Assembly: GCF_013426735.1 (NCBI RefSeq)
Contig: NZ_AP023272.1
Span: 3,516,501 to 3,580,500 of the forward strand
DNA from: Agrobacterium vitis
GTDB lineage: Bacteria; Pseudomonadota; Alphaproteobacteria; Rhizobiales; Rhizobiaceae
Length of the DNA: 64,000 nt
Direction of reading: 5' to 3'
Part shown: positions 1-9,728 of the stretch, one piece after another
Numbering within the stretch: position 1 is the first letter of the stretch
Layout: each line of letters begins with the position of its first letter
Notes under the pieces: model-generated
The model's database searches: none
What the model was told of the DNA's origin: nothing
The model's input: only the letters and a program-made list of their open reading frames with translations
Position numbers and translations under genes: made by a program

Positions 1-210
1 TTTACGGCATTTTTAGCACTGCGCGCAGGCGCAAGCCTTTCAGACGGAACTGCCCGAAACTACCGCATAAGGCGTAGGACCAAAACGTCAGGACGCCCAA
101 CACATCGACATGGACCTGCGCCTGATCTTCAATATTATCAAATACTTGAAAGACAAGAAAAGGAAGGGATACACCCTCCAACGGCCCAAAGCAGCTCCCC
201 GGCGAACAGC
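1..210. other. Window edge without a supported gene
   Basis: No convincing coding region is visible here. A 38-codon reading frame on the plus strand starts at 110 and ends inside the loop of the terminator hairpin at 215-235. It has no good ribosome binding site, and stops precede it in frame. It could be a remnant of a gene lying to the left of the window. Confidence 0.4.
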
Positions 211-235
211 AAAACGGGGAGCTTGATGCTCCCCG
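211..235 (-). terminator. Rho-independent terminator after the PilZ-like gene
   Basis: On the minus strand an 8-bp GC-rich stem (CGGGGAGC/GCTCCCCG) with a 5-nt loop is followed directly by TTTT. It lies about 80 nt downstream of the PilZ-like gene's stop codon. Confidence 0.7.
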
Positions 236-313
236 CCAATGCGTCTGATATTTAATGTTTGGTACGCTACCGTACAAAGCGCTGGCTGGCCAAAATTGCC
301 TCGCCTGCTGTCA

Positions 314-721
314 TTACCAGGTGCGGACATCCAGAACCCGGTCGCGATGGGCCGGATGGGTGCTGAACACGAAGATCCGATCCAGTTCCTTCTGGGTTAA
401 CAACCGCAAGAAACGAATCTCGGCAGTATTGTTGGAGAAGGTCTTCATCAACAACCCGCCCACCTTGTTGATGCGGGCATCGGGAATGTCCAGATAGAAT
501 TGCTTGGGAAGGTTGAATTGCGTCAGCAGGGAAATGACGGCGCCACTCTGAGAAATACGGATGATGTCGCATCGGCGCGACGCCATATGGCTCATGCCTT
601 TTTCGGTATATTCCAGGCGCCCGGAATTCATAGTGTCTTCCATGCGAAACCGGCCTTCCCGGTCATACATGAAGGACTCTTCCCTGCGCAGGTAATTTGA
701 TTGACCAGCTGCCGTATTCAT
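314..721 (-). CDS. PilZ-domain-like protein
   Basis: This is a small cytoplasmic protein of 135 residues. The segment around residues 49-58 (ASRRCDIIRISQSGAVI) resembles the PilZ motif pair, an arginine motif followed by (D/N)xSxxG, but Arg stands where the Asp/Asn is usual. The rest is a mix of short beta strands, as in PilZ barrels. PilZ domains bind cyclic di-GMP and often act on motility or polysaccharide synthesis. The ATG at 721 was chosen because GGGGTAAG lies just upstream; a GTG at 754 would add 11 residues. It is a single-gene unit with its own terminator and is separated from the agl operon. The imperfect motif means c-di-GMP binding is uncertain. Confidence 0.6.
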   Translation of the reverse strand: MNTAAGQSNYLRREESFMYDREGRFRMEDTMNSGRLEYTEKGMSHMASRRCDIIRISQSGAVISLLTQFNLPKQFYLDIPDARINKVGGLLMKTFSNNTAEIRFLRLLTQKELDRIFVFSTHPAHRDRVLDVRTW

Positions 722-859
722 AACGCTTACCCCATTCACGCCCTCACTGGACACAGGCTAGGCGAACGAACTTAACAGAAAATGGATAAACCGGCCTGCC
801 CGCCCCCTCGGCGAGCCTGCCTTTTTTACCATAGTTAATGCATGGGAAATCAAACCCGA

Positions 860-1948
860 TCAACGCTTGTAGCTTTGCCCCTGCGCATCAAAAAGATGTA
901 GCTTTTCACCCTCTGCGGCAAAGCGCAGCCGGTCGCCCCTGGCAACCTTGGCAATGCCCGGCAGTTTCACCACCACCGGCTGCCCTTCAACCGGACCGTC
1001 AACATAGAGCATTGTCACCTCGCCCAGGGCCTCGACCAGGGAAACGGTGCCTTCAAACAGCGCTGGGCCTTCGGCAGCAATGGTCAAATCCTCCGGCCTT
1101 ACCCCGAAACTGGCCGCCTTGCCTGCATCTTCTGTAGGCACAGCAATCGGCACCGACAGGGTTGAGCGATCCTTGAGCGCGATGCGCGTTTCAGACCCGG
1201 CCTCGACGATGGTGGCCGGCAGGATGTTCATGGCGGGCGAACCGATAAACTGCGCAACGAACAGATTGGCGGGGCGCTCGTAAAGCTCCAGCGGCGCGCC
1301 GACCTGTTCGATCCGGCCCGCCGACAACACGACAATCCGGTCGGCCAGCGTCATCGCCTCGACCTGATCATGGGTGACATAGATCATCGTGGTATCGGAC
1401 ATCTGTTCGTGCAGACGGGCGATTTCAATCCGGGTGGCGACGCGAAGGGCTGCATCGAGATTGGAGAGCGGTTCGTCGAACAGAAAGACCTTCGGATCAC
1501 GGCAGATCGCCCGTCCGATGGCCACACGCTGGCGCTGGCCGCCCGACAAGGCCTTGGGCAGGCGGTCGAGATAGGGTTCTAATTGCAAAATGGCGGCGGC
1601 GGCGCGCACCCGCCGTTCGATCTCCTGTTTGCTTTCACCGGCGATCCGCATGCCGAAAGCCATGTTGTCATAGACGGTCATATGCGGGTAGAGCGCATAG
1701 GACTGGAAGACCATGGCAATGCCGCGCTTGGAGGGCGGTACGTCATTGACGATCTGGTCGTCAATGCGCATCTCGCCGCTGGTAATGTCCTCCAGCCCGG
1801 CAATCATCCGCAAAAGTGTGGATTTACCGCAGCCGGACGGACCGACAAACACCACGAACTCGCCCTTGGCGATATCTAGGTCGATGCCGTGCAGCACCTT
1901 GACCTGTCCATAGGCCTTGCGAATGTCTTTCAGGACCAAGCTTGCCAT
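860..1948 (-). CDS. aglK: Alpha-glucoside ABC transporter ATP-binding protein AglK
   Basis: This is the cytoplasmic ATPase (362 aa) that powers uptake by the AglEFG importer. It has Walker A (GPSGCGKST, residues 36-44), the LSGGQ signature, Walker B (VFLFDEP) and the switch His (IYVTHD). A C-terminal TOBE-like regulatory domain of about 120 residues follows, as in the MalK/UgpC family. The ATG at 1948 is preceded by the strong ribosome binding site GAGGAGGGGG; the longer reading frame upstream is spurious. It is the last gene of the agl operon, 77 bp after aglA, with a hairpin in the gap. The order aglE-F-G-A-K matches the S. meliloti agl locus, which transports sucrose, maltose and trehalose. 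Confidence 0.9.
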   Translation of the reverse strand: MASLVLKDIRKAYGQVKVLHGIDLDIAKGEFVVFVGPSGCGKSTLLRMIAGLEDITSGEMRIDDQIVNDVPPSKRGIAMVFQSYALYPHMTVYDNMAFGMRIAGESKQEIERRVRAAAAILQLEPYLDRLPKALSGGQRQRVAIGRAICRDPKVFLFDEPLSNLDAALRVATRIEIARLHEQMSDTTMIYVTHDQVEAMTLADRIVVLSAGRIEQVGAPLELYERPANLFVAQFIGSPAMNILPATIVEAGSETRIALKDRSTLSVPIAVPTEDAGKAASFGVRPEDLTIAAEGPALFEGTVSLVEALGEVTMLYVDGPVEGQPVVVKLPGIAKVARGDRLRFAAEGEKLHLFDAQGQSYKR

Positions 1949-1972
1949 TGTCTTCCCCCTCCTCGTTTTTGG

Positions 1973-2003
1973 ATCTGTCCAGCTCGCCATGAGCCGGACA
2001 GAT
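1973..2003 (-). other. Intercistronic hairpin between aglA and aglK
   Basis: ATCTGTCC-A-GCTC pairs with GAGC-C-GGACAGAT around a 5-nt loop, giving a 12-bp stem with one A/C mismatch. It lies between the aglA stop and the aglK ribosome binding site and has no U-tract. An mRNA stability or processing element is more likely than a terminator. Confidence 0.55.
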
Positions 2004-2025
2004 GACCGTTTGTTAGTTTCAGCGT

Positions 2026-3678
2026 TTAACCGCGACCGAACCAGGCGCCCCAGGCTGGAAGGCTGATCTTGCCACCTGCGACACTCCCGGCAAAACCATG
2101 GCCATCCAGAGCCTGCCAATTTCCATCCGGCAAGGACAGTTCTGCCGGTTCGGCAGACATGTTGAAGCCACACAATACTGTCTCTCCATCCAGGCTGCGG
2201 GAATAGACGAGGTCAGTCTCCGTCACCGTATGGAAGGCGATCTCGCCCTTGATCAGCGCTGGCTGTGTTCGGCGGAAATGCAGGAAACGCCGATAGTGTT
2301 CCAGCACGCTATCGTCATGCCCTTCCTGGACATGGACAGCGTTGAGGCTGTGCTCGACCGGGATCGGCAACCAGGTTTTGTCGGCGGCGCTGAAACCGGA
2401 CTGCTTGGCCAGCGTATCCCAGACCATCGGCGTGCGGCAACCATCGCGGCCCTTGAATTCCGGCCAGAATTCGATGCCATAGGGGTCCTGAAGGTCTTCG
2501 AAGGCGATATCGGCTTCGGTCAGCCCCAATTCCTCGCCCTGATAGATACAGACCGAGCCACGCTGGGTCATCAGCAGTGCGGCCATCTGCTTGGCGAAAG
2601 CAGCACGATCGGCGACGTTGGCGCCCCAGCGGCTGACATGGCGCACAACATCATGGTTGGAAAAGGCCCAGCAAGCCCAGCCCTCAGGGGCGGCTTCCTG
2701 GAAGGCCTTCTGGGTATTGGCGACCAGCGCCGGTGTGACCGGATCGGGCGCAAGGAATTCGAAGGCATAGCACATCTGCATCTTGTCGCCGCCGGACGTG
2801 TATTGCCCGGCGATTTCCAGCCCATATTGGCTGTCTCCGACTTCGCCAACGGCGGCAATCGCTGGAAACTCATCCAGCACGGAGCGGAATCGCTTGAGGA
2901 ATTCCAGGTTTTCCGCCTGGTTCTTGTCGTAGATATGCTCCTGGAAATTATAGGGATTGACCGCCGGTGCCGTCGCCGCATTGCGCCGTTCGGGGTCCAA
3001 GGCCGGATTGTCGCGCAAGGCAAGGTCGTGAAAGTAGAAATTGATGGTGTCCAAACGGAACCCGTCAACGCCACGCTTCAGCCAGAACCGTACCGCATCC
3101 AGCACCGCCTCCTGCACATGCGGATTATGCATGTTGAGATCAGGCTGCGAGGTCAGGAAGTTGTGCAGGTAATACTGCATCCGGCTCGGGTCCCATTGCC
3201 AGGCGGACCCGCCGAAAATCGACAGCCAATTGTTCGGCGGCGTGCCATCCGGCTTCGGATCGGACCAGACATACCAGTCGGACCTGGCATTGATGCGGCT
3301 GGAGCGGCTTTCGACGAACCATGCATGCTGGTCTGACGTGTGGGAGATCACCAGATCGATCATCACCTTGATGCCGAGGCGATGGGCTTCGGCAATCAGT
3401 GCGTCGAAATCGTTGAGCGTGCCGAACATTGGATCGACATCGACGTAATTGGATACGTCATAGCCAAAGTCCTTCATCGGCGAGGTGAAGAACGGCGAAA
3501 TCCAGATCGCATCGGCACCGAGTCCTGCCACATGCGGCAGGCGGGCGGTGATGCCTTTCAGGTCGCCAATGCCATCGCCGTTGGAATCCTGGAACGAGCG
3601 GGGATAAATCTGATAGATGACCGCGCCGCGCCACCAGTCCTTGTCCGGCATTGCGACACTATCGGAAGCAGCAGTCAT
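2026..3678 (-). CDS. aglA: Alpha-glucosidase AglA (GH13)
   Basis: This 550-residue cytoplasmic glycoside hydrolase of family 13 splits imported alpha-glucosides. The TIM-barrel opens with [15 protein letters not shown]. The catalytic nucleophile Asp210 lies in DGFRLD, the acid/base Glu279 in AVGEVGD, and the transition-state stabiliser Asp343 in SNHD. There is no signal peptide, which fits hydrolysis after uptake. The ATG at 3678 follows AAAAGGACAG; codons further upstream overlap the aglG end and are not needed. The gene lies between the permease gene aglG and the ATPase gene aglK, as in S. meliloti. Oligo-1,6-glucosidase or trehalose/sucrose hydrolase activity cannot be told apart by reading. 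Confidence 0.9.
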   Translation of the reverse strand: MTAASDSVAMPDKDWWRGAVIYQIYPRSFQDSNGDGIGDLKGITARLPHVAGLGADAIWISPFFTSPMKDFGYDVSNYVDVDPMFGTLNDFDALIAEAHRLGIKVMIDLVISHTSDQHAWFVESRSSRINARSDWYVWSDPKPDGTPPNNWLSIFGGSAWQWDPSRMQYYLHNFLTSQPDLNMHNPHVQEAVLDAVRFWLKRGVDGFRLDTINFYFHDLALRDNPALDPERRNAATAPAVNPYNFQEHIYDKNQAENLEFLKRFRSVLDEFPAIAAVGEVGDSQYGLEIAGQYTSGGDKMQMCYAFEFLAPDPVTPALVANTQKAFQEAAPEGWACWAFSNHDVVRHVSRWGANVADRAAFAKQMAALLMTQRGSVCIYQGEELGLTEADIAFEDLQDPYGIEFWPEFKGRDGCRTPMVWDTLAKQSGFSAADKTWLPIPVEHSLNAVHVQEGHDDSVLEHYRRFLHFRRTQPALIKGEIAFHTVTETDLVYSRSLDGETVLCGFNMSAEPAELSLPDGNWQALDGHGFAGSVAGGKISLPAWGAWFGRG

Positions 3679-3752
3679 GAATATCTGTCCTTTTGGGAAT
3701 TTTGGCCTGTTGGATGGGAGGGAGGAGGAAAAACAAGCCGTCGAAAACGCGA

Positions 3753-4898
3753 TCAGCCACCCTTGACGGAGCCGGCCAGCAAGCCACGCACCAGATAGCG
3801 TTGCAGCACGAAAAACACCAAAAGCGGCACGATAATGGTGATGAAGGCGGATGCCGTGAGAATTTCCCAATTGGCGCCGCGCGAGCCGAGCAGGTTGACG
3901 AGGCGGCCTGTCAGCACCAGTTCCTCATTGCCGGTGCCCAGAAACACCATGGCGACCAGCAGGTCGTTCCAGGTCCATAGAAACTGGAAGATCGCGAAGG
4001 AGGCCAGCGCCGGATAGGACAGTGGCAGCACGATCTTGATAAAGATCTCAAAATCGCTGGCACCGTCGACCCGCGCCGATTCGATTATCTCACGCGGCAG
4101 GCCAGCAATATAATTGCGCAGCAGATAGATGGCACACGGCAGGCCGAACCCCATATGCGCCAACCAGATGCCTAGATAGGTTTTTGATGGTACGCCAAAG
4201 AAAGCCCCGACATCATTATAAATCCGCAGGAGTGGAATCAGCGACATTTGCAAAGGGACGACCAATAAACCGATAATGGCAGCCTGAAGCAGTGATCGCC
4301 CCGGAAATGGCATCCAGGCCAGCGCATAAGCGGCAAAGGCAGCGACCAGGATGGGAATGATGGTGGAAGGAATGGCAACCGTCAGCGAATTGATGAAGGA
4401 TTTGCCGATGCCCTCGGCATTCAACACCGTTCGGTAATTATCGAGGCTGAAACGCGGCGGTTGCTGGGAGGTGAAGAAAATCCGCTGGCCGCGCGATCCC
4501 TCGAAGGAAGCATTCGAGGTCAGCTTGAAGGTGCCGTCCTCGGCAACTGATAGTGTCTGGCCGTCCTTGAGCTGGGCCGTGTCTCCTGCCTTGAACTCAT
4601 CCGGCTTCAGACTGGATGTGCCGAAGGCACTGACCGTGCCGGACCCGCCCTCCAGCACATTGCCTGAAATCACGTAAGCTGCGCCTTCCTGACGTTGCGC
4701 TTCAGCGCCGGGGGCGCGAAAAATACCTTTCTGGCTGGAACTGGTCAGCGCCGTCCACCAGCCGGAGGCGACGATCTGGTTCTTGTCGCGCAGCGATGTC
4801 ACCAACAGACCGATGGTCGGGATGGTCCAGACCAGAACCAGCAGCAGCACCGTCGTATGAACCGCAATATTCAGCGGCGAGAGAGCCCGTGTGCGCAT
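3753..4898 (-). CDS. aglG: Alpha-glucoside ABC transporter permease AglG
   Basis: This inner-membrane permease (381 aa) is the MalG-type partner of AglF. A first membrane segment lies near residues 11-33, and five more lie in the C-terminal two thirds. The EAA loop that contacts the ATPase reads ESARVDGASDFEIFIKIVLPL. About 100 residues sit between the first and second membrane segments, predicted to be periplasmic. This makes the protein longer than the ~280 residues usual for MalG-type permeases; AglG proteins are long as a family. The ATG at 4898 follows GGGAGG and lies 1 nt after the aglF stop, so translation is probably coupled. Confidence 0.9.
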   Translation of the reverse strand: MRTRALSPLNIAVHTTVLLLVLVWTIPTIGLLVTSLRDKNQIVASGWWTALTSSSQKGIFRAPGAEAQRQEGAAYVISGNVLEGGSGTVSAFGTSSLKPDEFKAGDTAQLKDGQTLSVAEDGTFKLTSNASFEGSRGQRIFFTSQQPPRFSLDNYRTVLNAEGIGKSFINSLTVAIPSTIIPILVAAFAAYALAWMPFPGRSLLQAAIIGLLVVPLQMSLIPLLRIYNDVGAFFGVPSKTYLGIWLAHMGFGLPCAIYLLRNYIAGLPREIIESARVDGASDFEIFIKIVLPLSYPALASFAIFQFLWTWNDLLVAMVFLGTGNEELVLTGRLVNLLGSRGANWEILTASAFITIIVPLLVFFVLQRYLVRGLLAGSVKGG

Positions 4899-4899
4899 C

Positions 4900-5910
4900 T
4901 CAATGGCCTCCCATTTCCCGGCGAGCATTGCGGATATTCCAGATCATGATTGGCACGACCATCAGCATGATGACCACCGCGATTGCGGCCCCTCGCCCGA
5001 AATCGCCGCCGCCCCGGAACATCCAGTCAAACATCAGGTTGGCGAGAACCTGGGTCTGCCATTGGCCATTGGTCATCGCCAGCACGATATCGAAGACCTT
5101 CAGCACCAGGATGGTGATCGTCGTCCAGACCACGGCAATCGTGCCCCAGATCTGCGGCACCTTGATCTTCATGAAAATCTGCCAGGGATTGGCCCCATCG
5201 ATGACCGCAGCCTCAATGGTTTCCTCGGGAATGCCGCGCAACGCCGCCGACAGCAGCACCATGGCAAAGCCAGTCTGAATCCAGATCAGGATGACCATCA
5301 GAAAGAAATTGTTCCAGAACGGCAGGGAAATCCACACCTGCGGCGACCCGCCGAACCAGACGACGATGGCATTGAGAAGGCCAATCTGCTCGGCATTGGC
5401 GTCGCGATAATCGTAGACGAATTTCCAGATGACCGAGGCGCCAACAAAGGAAATCGCCATCGGCATGAAAATAAGTGACTTGGCGATATTGCCCCACCAA
5501 ATCCGGTCGGTGAGCGCGGCGATCACCAGGCCAAACAGGGTGGCGCCGGTCGGCACCACGATCAGCCAGAGGATGTTGTTGAAGATCGATTCCCGGAATT
5601 CACGGTCGAAAATCATCCAGCGATAGTTATCGAGACCGACAAACTGGGTTCCCGACCGGTCATAGACCGAATAGGCAATCGACGAAAACAGCGGATAGAC
5701 CAGGTAAATACCAAGAGACAGCAGCGCCGGACCTAAAAACAGCCAAGGCCTGATCTGGCCTGCGATCCGCAGATTGCGCGAGGCGCGGGAGAGATCCGGG
5801 GTATTGGAGGGAAACAGCCGGTCGAGAATGAAGTTTGACCCGAAAAAATAGGCCAGCGCCGCACCCACGCCGATAACGATGGTGATCAATGCGTATAAAA
5901 GCTGTTCCAC
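4900..5910 (-). CDS. aglF: Alpha-glucoside ABC transporter permease AglF
   Basis: This inner-membrane permease (336 aa) is the MalF-type half of the alpha-glucoside importer. A membrane segment opens the protein (ALITIVIGVGAALAYFFGS), a second lies near residues 55-75, and the BPD_transp_1 core follows. The EAA loop (EAAVIDGANPWQIFMKIKVPQ) lies near residue 240. It follows aglE after an 86-bp gap that carries a 16-bp hairpin, and it is tightly linked to aglG. Confidence 0.9.
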   Translation of the reverse strand: MEQLLYALITIVIGVGAALAYFFGSNFILDRLFPSNTPDLSRASRNLRIAGQIRPWLFLGPALLSLGIYLVYPLFSSIAYSVYDRSGTQFVGLDNYRWMIFDREFRESIFNNILWLIVVPTGATLFGLVIAALTDRIWWGNIAKSLIFMPMAISFVGASVIWKFVYDYRDANAEQIGLLNAIVVWFGGSPQVWISLPFWNNFFLMVILIWIQTGFAMVLLSAALRGIPEETIEAAVIDGANPWQIFMKIKVPQIWGTIAVVWTTITILVLKVFDIVLAMTNGQWQTQVLANLMFDWMFRGGGDFGRGAAIAVVIMLMVVPIMIWNIRNARREMGGH

Positions 5911-5945
5911 GGACCCGGCCTCCCAACCCGTCTGATCGATATGGA

Positions 5946-5985
5946 CGCCAGGTATCGCAGCAGTTTCAGGCTGCGATACCTGGCG
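5946..5985 (-). other. Long perfect hairpin between aglE and aglF
   Basis: A perfect 16-bp stem (GCCAGGTATCGCAGC arm plus a closing C/G pair) encloses an 8-nt loop at 5962-5969. It begins 11 nt after the aglE stop codon and has no U-tract. Its place after a binding-protein gene recalls malE-malF type RNA stabilisers, which raise the level of the binding protein relative to the permeases. Confidence 0.75.
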
Positions 5986-5996
5986 CTATTGCGGTG

Positions 5997-7355
5997 TTAT
6001 TTCAGTCCGTCCCAGGATTTCTGGATGCCCTTGGCGACTTCGTCGGCGGATTTGCCGCCGGCATAATCGACCATGGCGGTCCAGAAGGCGCCTGCACCGA
6101 TCTTGCCCGGCATCAGGTCGGAACCGTCAAACCGGAACGTGGTGGCGTCGAGCAGGATCTTGCCCTGTTTCTTCAAGGGGTCGTTGGCATAGGTGTCCTG
6201 GTTGGCCGCCTTAAAGGCGGTCAGGAAGCCGGATTGCGCCATCCAGACCTCATGGGCGATCGGGGTCTTGATGAAGTCAATGAAGGCGCGTGCACCGGGC
6301 GAATCCTTGGTGATCATCGCCAGGGTACCTGCCCCTTCGACCGGATTTCCGAGTTCAGGCTTGCTGGCGTAATTCGGGGTCGGGAAGAAATCGACATCCT
6401 GGCCAACAACCGTGCCCTGCGGGAAGAAGGACGGAATAAAGGATGCCTGATGATGCAGGTAGCATTTCGGCGGGGAGGTAAACAGGCCCTTCGGGCTGTC
6501 GCGGAAATCGGTGGAGGCCACGCCCGCGGCGCCGCCATCGACGAATTTCGGATTGCGCGAGAACCAGCCATAGTCCTCAATGGCCTTGACCACTTGCGGA
6601 TCGTCGAACTTGATCTCGTTCTTCACCCACTTGTCGTAGACATCGGCTGGATAGAGCCGCAGCATCATATCCTCGACCCAATCGGTCGCGGGCCAACCTG
6701 TCGCACCGCCAGAGCCAAGCCCGATGCACCAGGGCGTGCCGCCATCGGCAGCGATCTTTTCGGTCAGCGCCTTCAACTCTTCCATCGACTTGGGCACGTC
6801 ATAGCCCGCATCCTCGAAATTCTCAGGCACATACCAGATCAGCGACTTGATATCGATCTTGTAGGGGAAGCCATAGATCTGCGGTTTGCCGTCCTTGCCC
6901 TTGAAGGTGGAAAGATCGACCCAGGACTGACCGGCGGAGAAATTGTCCTTCAGCCACGGCCCATTCTCCTCACCCAACGGCGTCAACGCACCCTTGGAGG
7001 CGAGATCGGCGACCAGACCGGGCTGGGCGAGAATGGCGACATTGGGAGGGCTGCCGGCCTGGGTGTCGATAACGATCTGCTGCTCGTAGTTTTCCGAGGA
7101 GGAATATTTAACGTCGGCGCCGGTCGCCTGGCGGAAATAGTCGAGCACGCTTTCAAACAGCGTCTGGTCTTCACCACGCCAAGGCCCGAAAATCGTAATC
7201 GTCTGGCCCTTCAATTGATGAGACTTGGAAAACTCCTCATAGCTCTTCCAGTTGAACTTGGAATCTTCGCCGGGCTTGAACTTCAATTCGGCGCTATTTG
7301 CCACGCCTGCGATCAAGCACAGAGCGGCCACTCCCATAAGCAGATGTTTTTTCAC
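5997..7355 (-). CDS. aglE: Periplasmic alpha-glucoside-binding protein AglE
   Basis: This family 1 extracellular solute-binding protein (452 aa with signal) captures alpha-glucosides in the periplasm. The N-terminus KKHLLMGVAALCLIAGVANSAE is a typical Sec signal peptide with a cleavage site after ANS-A. The GTG at 7355 is chosen over upstream codons because GGGAGGAATTTT precedes it and because it places a lysine-rich n-region before the hydrophobic core. It is the first gene of the agl operon. Two LacI-type operators and the divergent regulator gene lie directly upstream. Confidence 0.9.
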   Translation of the reverse strand: MKKHLLMGVAALCLIAGVANSAELKFKPGEDSKFNWKSYEEFSKSHQLKGQTITIFGPWRGEDQTLFESVLDYFRQATGADVKYSSSENYEQQIVIDTQAGSPPNVAILAQPGLVADLASKGALTPLGEENGPWLKDNFSAGQSWVDLSTFKGKDGKPQIYGFPYKIDIKSLIWYVPENFEDAGYDVPKSMEELKALTEKIAADGGTPWCIGLGSGGATGWPATDWVEDMMLRLYPADVYDKWVKNEIKFDDPQVVKAIEDYGWFSRNPKFVDGGAAGVASTDFRDSPKGLFTSPPKCYLHHQASFIPSFFPQGTVVGQDVDFFPTPNYASKPELGNPVEGAGTLAMITKDSPGARAFIDFIKTPIAHEVWMAQSGFLTAFKAANQDTYANDPLKKQGKILLDATTFRFDGSDLMPGKIGAGAFWTAMVDYAGGKSADEVAKGIQKSWDGLK

Positions 7356-7425
7356 AAAATTCCTCCCTTTATCCAATGCCTGTTTCCCGCGCTGGGGCGA
7401 TCCTGCCATCACCTTTATCCAGCGT

Positions 7426-7439
7426 CCAAAGCGCTTTGG
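7426..7439. promoter_or_regulatory. Candidate AglR operator 1 (aglE side)
   Basis: This is the perfect palindrome CCAAAGCGCTTTGG, 71 bp upstream of aglE. Palindromes centred on CG are typical for LacI/GalR-family repressors, and the divergent gene encodes such a protein. Confidence 0.65.
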
Positions 7440-7595
7440 TGGGCAAACATCTCTATTGCTCGCGACAGAGTCAAGCCTTTTCAAAAAAGACCGATCCATT
7501 CTGTCCCGTTAAAAATGGAGCAGCGACCTGTTTGGGAAAGGGATCAGCTTTAAAAATAGATTTTCGATTTGCACCGCCCGCCCCTGCTGATAATT

Positions 7596-7609
7596 TGCAA
7601 GCGCTTTGG
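7596..7609. promoter_or_regulatory. Candidate AglR operator 2 (aglR side)
   Basis: TGCAAGCGCTTTGG matches operator 1 at 12 of 14 positions and retains dyad symmetry. It lies 36 bp upstream of the aglR start, which suggests autoregulation and possibly looping with operator 1, 170 bp away. Confidence 0.6.
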
Positions 7610-7645
7610 GCGCGGGAGACCCAGGCATAGGGAGAGAGAAGCCTC

Positions 7646-8674
7646 GTGAATTTGAAGCAATTGTCGCAAATGCTCGGCCTGTCGCAGACGACGATCAGCC
7701 GGGCATTGAACGGCTATCCGGAGGTCAACGAAGAGACCCGCCAGCGGGTTGCCAAGGCCGCGGCAGAGACCGGCTACCGGCCAAACCGCGCAGCCCTGCG
7801 GCTGGCAACCGGCAAGGCCGGTTCGCTCGGACTGGTCATGCCGATTTCGCCGGATCGCAGCTCTGACATCCATTTCGCGGAATTCCAGAGCGGGCTTGCT
7901 GAGACCTGTCTTCAGCATGAATTTCACTTCGTGATCATTCCGGCCCATCCCCAGGCGGAAGAGCAGGCCATTCGCGGCCTGGTCGGCAGCGGCGCGGTCG
8001 ATGCCTTTTACCTCGCCTATCTCAGGGCCAATGATCCGCGCATTGCCATGGCGAAATCGCTTTCGGTGCCCTTCATCGTGCATGGCCGCTCTCAGGGCAT
8101 TGCCGAGGACTATCCCTATCTTGATATCGACAATGAAGGCGCTTTCCGGCAGGCGACGGATCTGATGATCGGGCTTGGCCACCGCCGATTTGCGCTTTTG
8201 AACGGCCCGGCAGACCTCGATTTCGCCCTGCGCCGATTGCAAGGCACGCAAAAGGCGCTTGCAGCCGCAGGCCTTGTCCTGCCGCCGGAGGCAATCAGCC
8301 ATACATTGATGACCGACGAATGGGGCTACCGGAAGATGAGCGCCCTACTCCATCAGCCAGAGCGTCCGACCGCAGTCCTCTGCGCCAGTACAGTGCTGGC
8401 GCTGGGGGCTGTGCGAGCCATCAACGATGCCGGGCTGACGGTGGGTCAGGATATTTCGCTGGTCGCCCATGACGACGACCTGCCGCTGCTAAAGCCGGAG
8501 CATTTCCGGGTGCCGCTCACCACGACACGCTCGTCGCTGAGGGACGCTGGAAGGCGGGTTGCGCAACGGCTGATCGCCGACATTGCCCAGCCCCCGAACG
8601 GGCCGCCCCTCCAGGAAATTTGGCAGGCCGAACTGGTGATCCGGGCCTCGACCGGGCCAGCGCCTGGAAAATGA
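7646..8674 (+). CDS. aglR: LacI-family regulator AglR of the agl operon
   Basis: This 342-residue regulator probably represses aglEFGAK and its own gene until an alpha-glucoside binds. The N-terminal helix-turn-helix (MNLKQLSQMLGLSQTTISRALNGYPEVNEETRQRV) is classical LacI, followed by the hinge and a periplasmic-binding-like effector domain from about residue 60. The start is GTG with GGGAGAGA upstream. The gene is divergent from aglE, and two near-identical palindromes lie in the shared 290-bp gap. It converges on folD, with only one base between the stops. Confidence 0.88.
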   Translation: MNLKQLSQMLGLSQTTISRALNGYPEVNEETRQRVAKAAAETGYRPNRAALRLATGKAGSLGLVMPISPDRSSDIHFAEFQSGLAETCLQHEFHFVIIPAHPQAEEQAIRGLVGSGAVDAFYLAYLRANDPRIAMAKSLSVPFIVHGRSQGIAEDYPYLDIDNEGAFRQATDLMIGLGHRRFALLNGPADLDFALRRLQGTQKALAAAGLVLPPEAISHTLMTDEWGYRKMSALLHQPERPTAVLCASTVLALGAVRAINDAGLTVGQDISLVAHDDDLPLLKPEHFRVPLTTTRSSLRDAGRRVAQRLIADIAQPPNGPPLQEIWQAELVIRASTGPAPGK

Positions 8675-8675
8675 C

Positions 8676-9575
8676 TCAGAATTTCGGCGGCTGCTTGCCT
8701 GCGCTGCGATAGGCCGCGATCGCCGTATTGGCCATCAGCATGGCGATGGTCATTGGTCCGACCCCGCCCGGAACGGGGGTGATGGCACCCGCCTTTTGCG
8801 CGCAATCTGTAAAGGCGACATCTCCGACCAGCTTGGTCTTGCCCTCGCCTTTTTCAGGGGCTGCGACGCGGTTGATGCCGACGTCGATCACCGTCGCCCC
8901 CTCTTTCACCCACTCGGCCTTGACCATTTCAGCCCGACCGACCGCTGCCACCAGAATATCGACCTGGCGGGCCAGGGACGCCAAATCGCGGCTGCGGGAA
9001 TGGGCCATGGTCACGGTGGCATTGGCGTTGAGTAACAATTGTCCCATCGGCTTGCCGAACAGATTGGAACGGCCAATCACCAGCGCGTTCAGGCCGGAAA
9101 GATCAGCCCCATGGATCTGGCGCACCAGCAGCATGGCACCTGCCGGTGTGCAGGAAATCAGCCCGGTTTCGAGATCGCCAGTCGCGAGCTTGCCGGTATT
9201 GACCACATGCAGACCATCCACGTCCTTTTCCGGCAGGATGGACTGGATGACCGCCTCGCTGTCGAAATGCTTGGGCAGCGGCAATTGGACTAGGATGCCA
9301 TGAATGGCGGGATCGGCATTGAGGCTCGCCACCAGATCCAGCAATTGCTGCTGGCTGGTCTCTTCCGGCAAGGTATGCTGAACTGAATTAAAACCGCATT
9401 GCTTGGCCATCCGGCCCTTGGAACCGACATAGGCGTGACTGGCCGGATCATCGCCGACGATGATCACGGCAAGACCGACCTTCTGGCCGCTGTCTCTTTC
9501 AAATGTCTCGGAACTGATCTTGACGGCCTCAATCACCGATGCCGCAACCTGTTTTCCGTCAATCACCGTTGCCAC
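8676..9575 (-). CDS. folD: Bifunctional methylenetetrahydrofolate dehydrogenase / methenyl cyclohydrolase FolD
   Basis: This cytoplasmic enzyme of one-carbon metabolism interconverts 5,10-methylene-, 5,10-methenyl- and 10-formyl-tetrahydrofolate using NADP. Family signatures are visible: the catalytic YVGSK-like segment ([14 protein letters not shown]), QLPLPKH, DVDGLH, and the nucleotide-binding [10 protein letters not shown] and PGGVGPMT near the C-terminus. The GTG at 9575 was chosen because AGGAAA lies at good spacing and it gives the family length of 299 residues. An ATG at 9611 would add 12 residues. It is a housekeeping gene and is not linked in function to its neighbours. Confidence 0.92.
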   Translation of the reverse strand: MATVIDGKQVAASVIEAVKISSETFERDSGQKVGLAVIIVGDDPASHAYVGSKGRMAKQCGFNSVQHTLPEETSQQQLLDLVASLNADPAIHGILVQLPLPKHFDSEAVIQSILPEKDVDGLHVVNTGKLATGDLETGLISCTPAGAMLLVRQIHGADLSGLNALVIGRSNLFGKPMGQLLLNANATVTMAHSRSRDLASLARQVDILVAAVGRAEMVKAEWVKEGATVIDVGINRVAAPEKGEGKTKLVGDVAFTDCAQKAGAITPVPGGVGPMTIAMLMANTAIAAYRSAGKQPPKF

Positions 9576-9728
9576 GCTGGATTTCCTCTCGCTGAAAGGC
9601 TTAAGAGCCATCTCAAATCTGGCTCATGGAACAACGGTAGCTACCACTGCCATCAGCGCTTTCAAACGCAAAAACACGGGCTGGCGTTAAAAAATCATCG
9701 TGATCGGTGAAGGCGGGTTGAGGGGCCG

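Noticed and set aside
110..226. Possible 38-residue plus-strand peptide at the window edge
   Set aside because: It has no ribosome binding site, ends in a terminator loop and has no recognisable sequence. It may be a gene remnant but cannot be supported.
2098..3336. 412-codon open frame on the plus strand
   Set aside because: It is the antisense shadow of aglA, whose GH13 motifs and operon position are clear. The translated product has no recognisable fold.
5889..7553. 554-codon open frame on the plus strand
   Set aside because: It lies opposite aglE and the 5' end of aglF. It covers the hairpin and the operators and has no motif; GC-rich codon use in the real genes leaves the antisense frame open.
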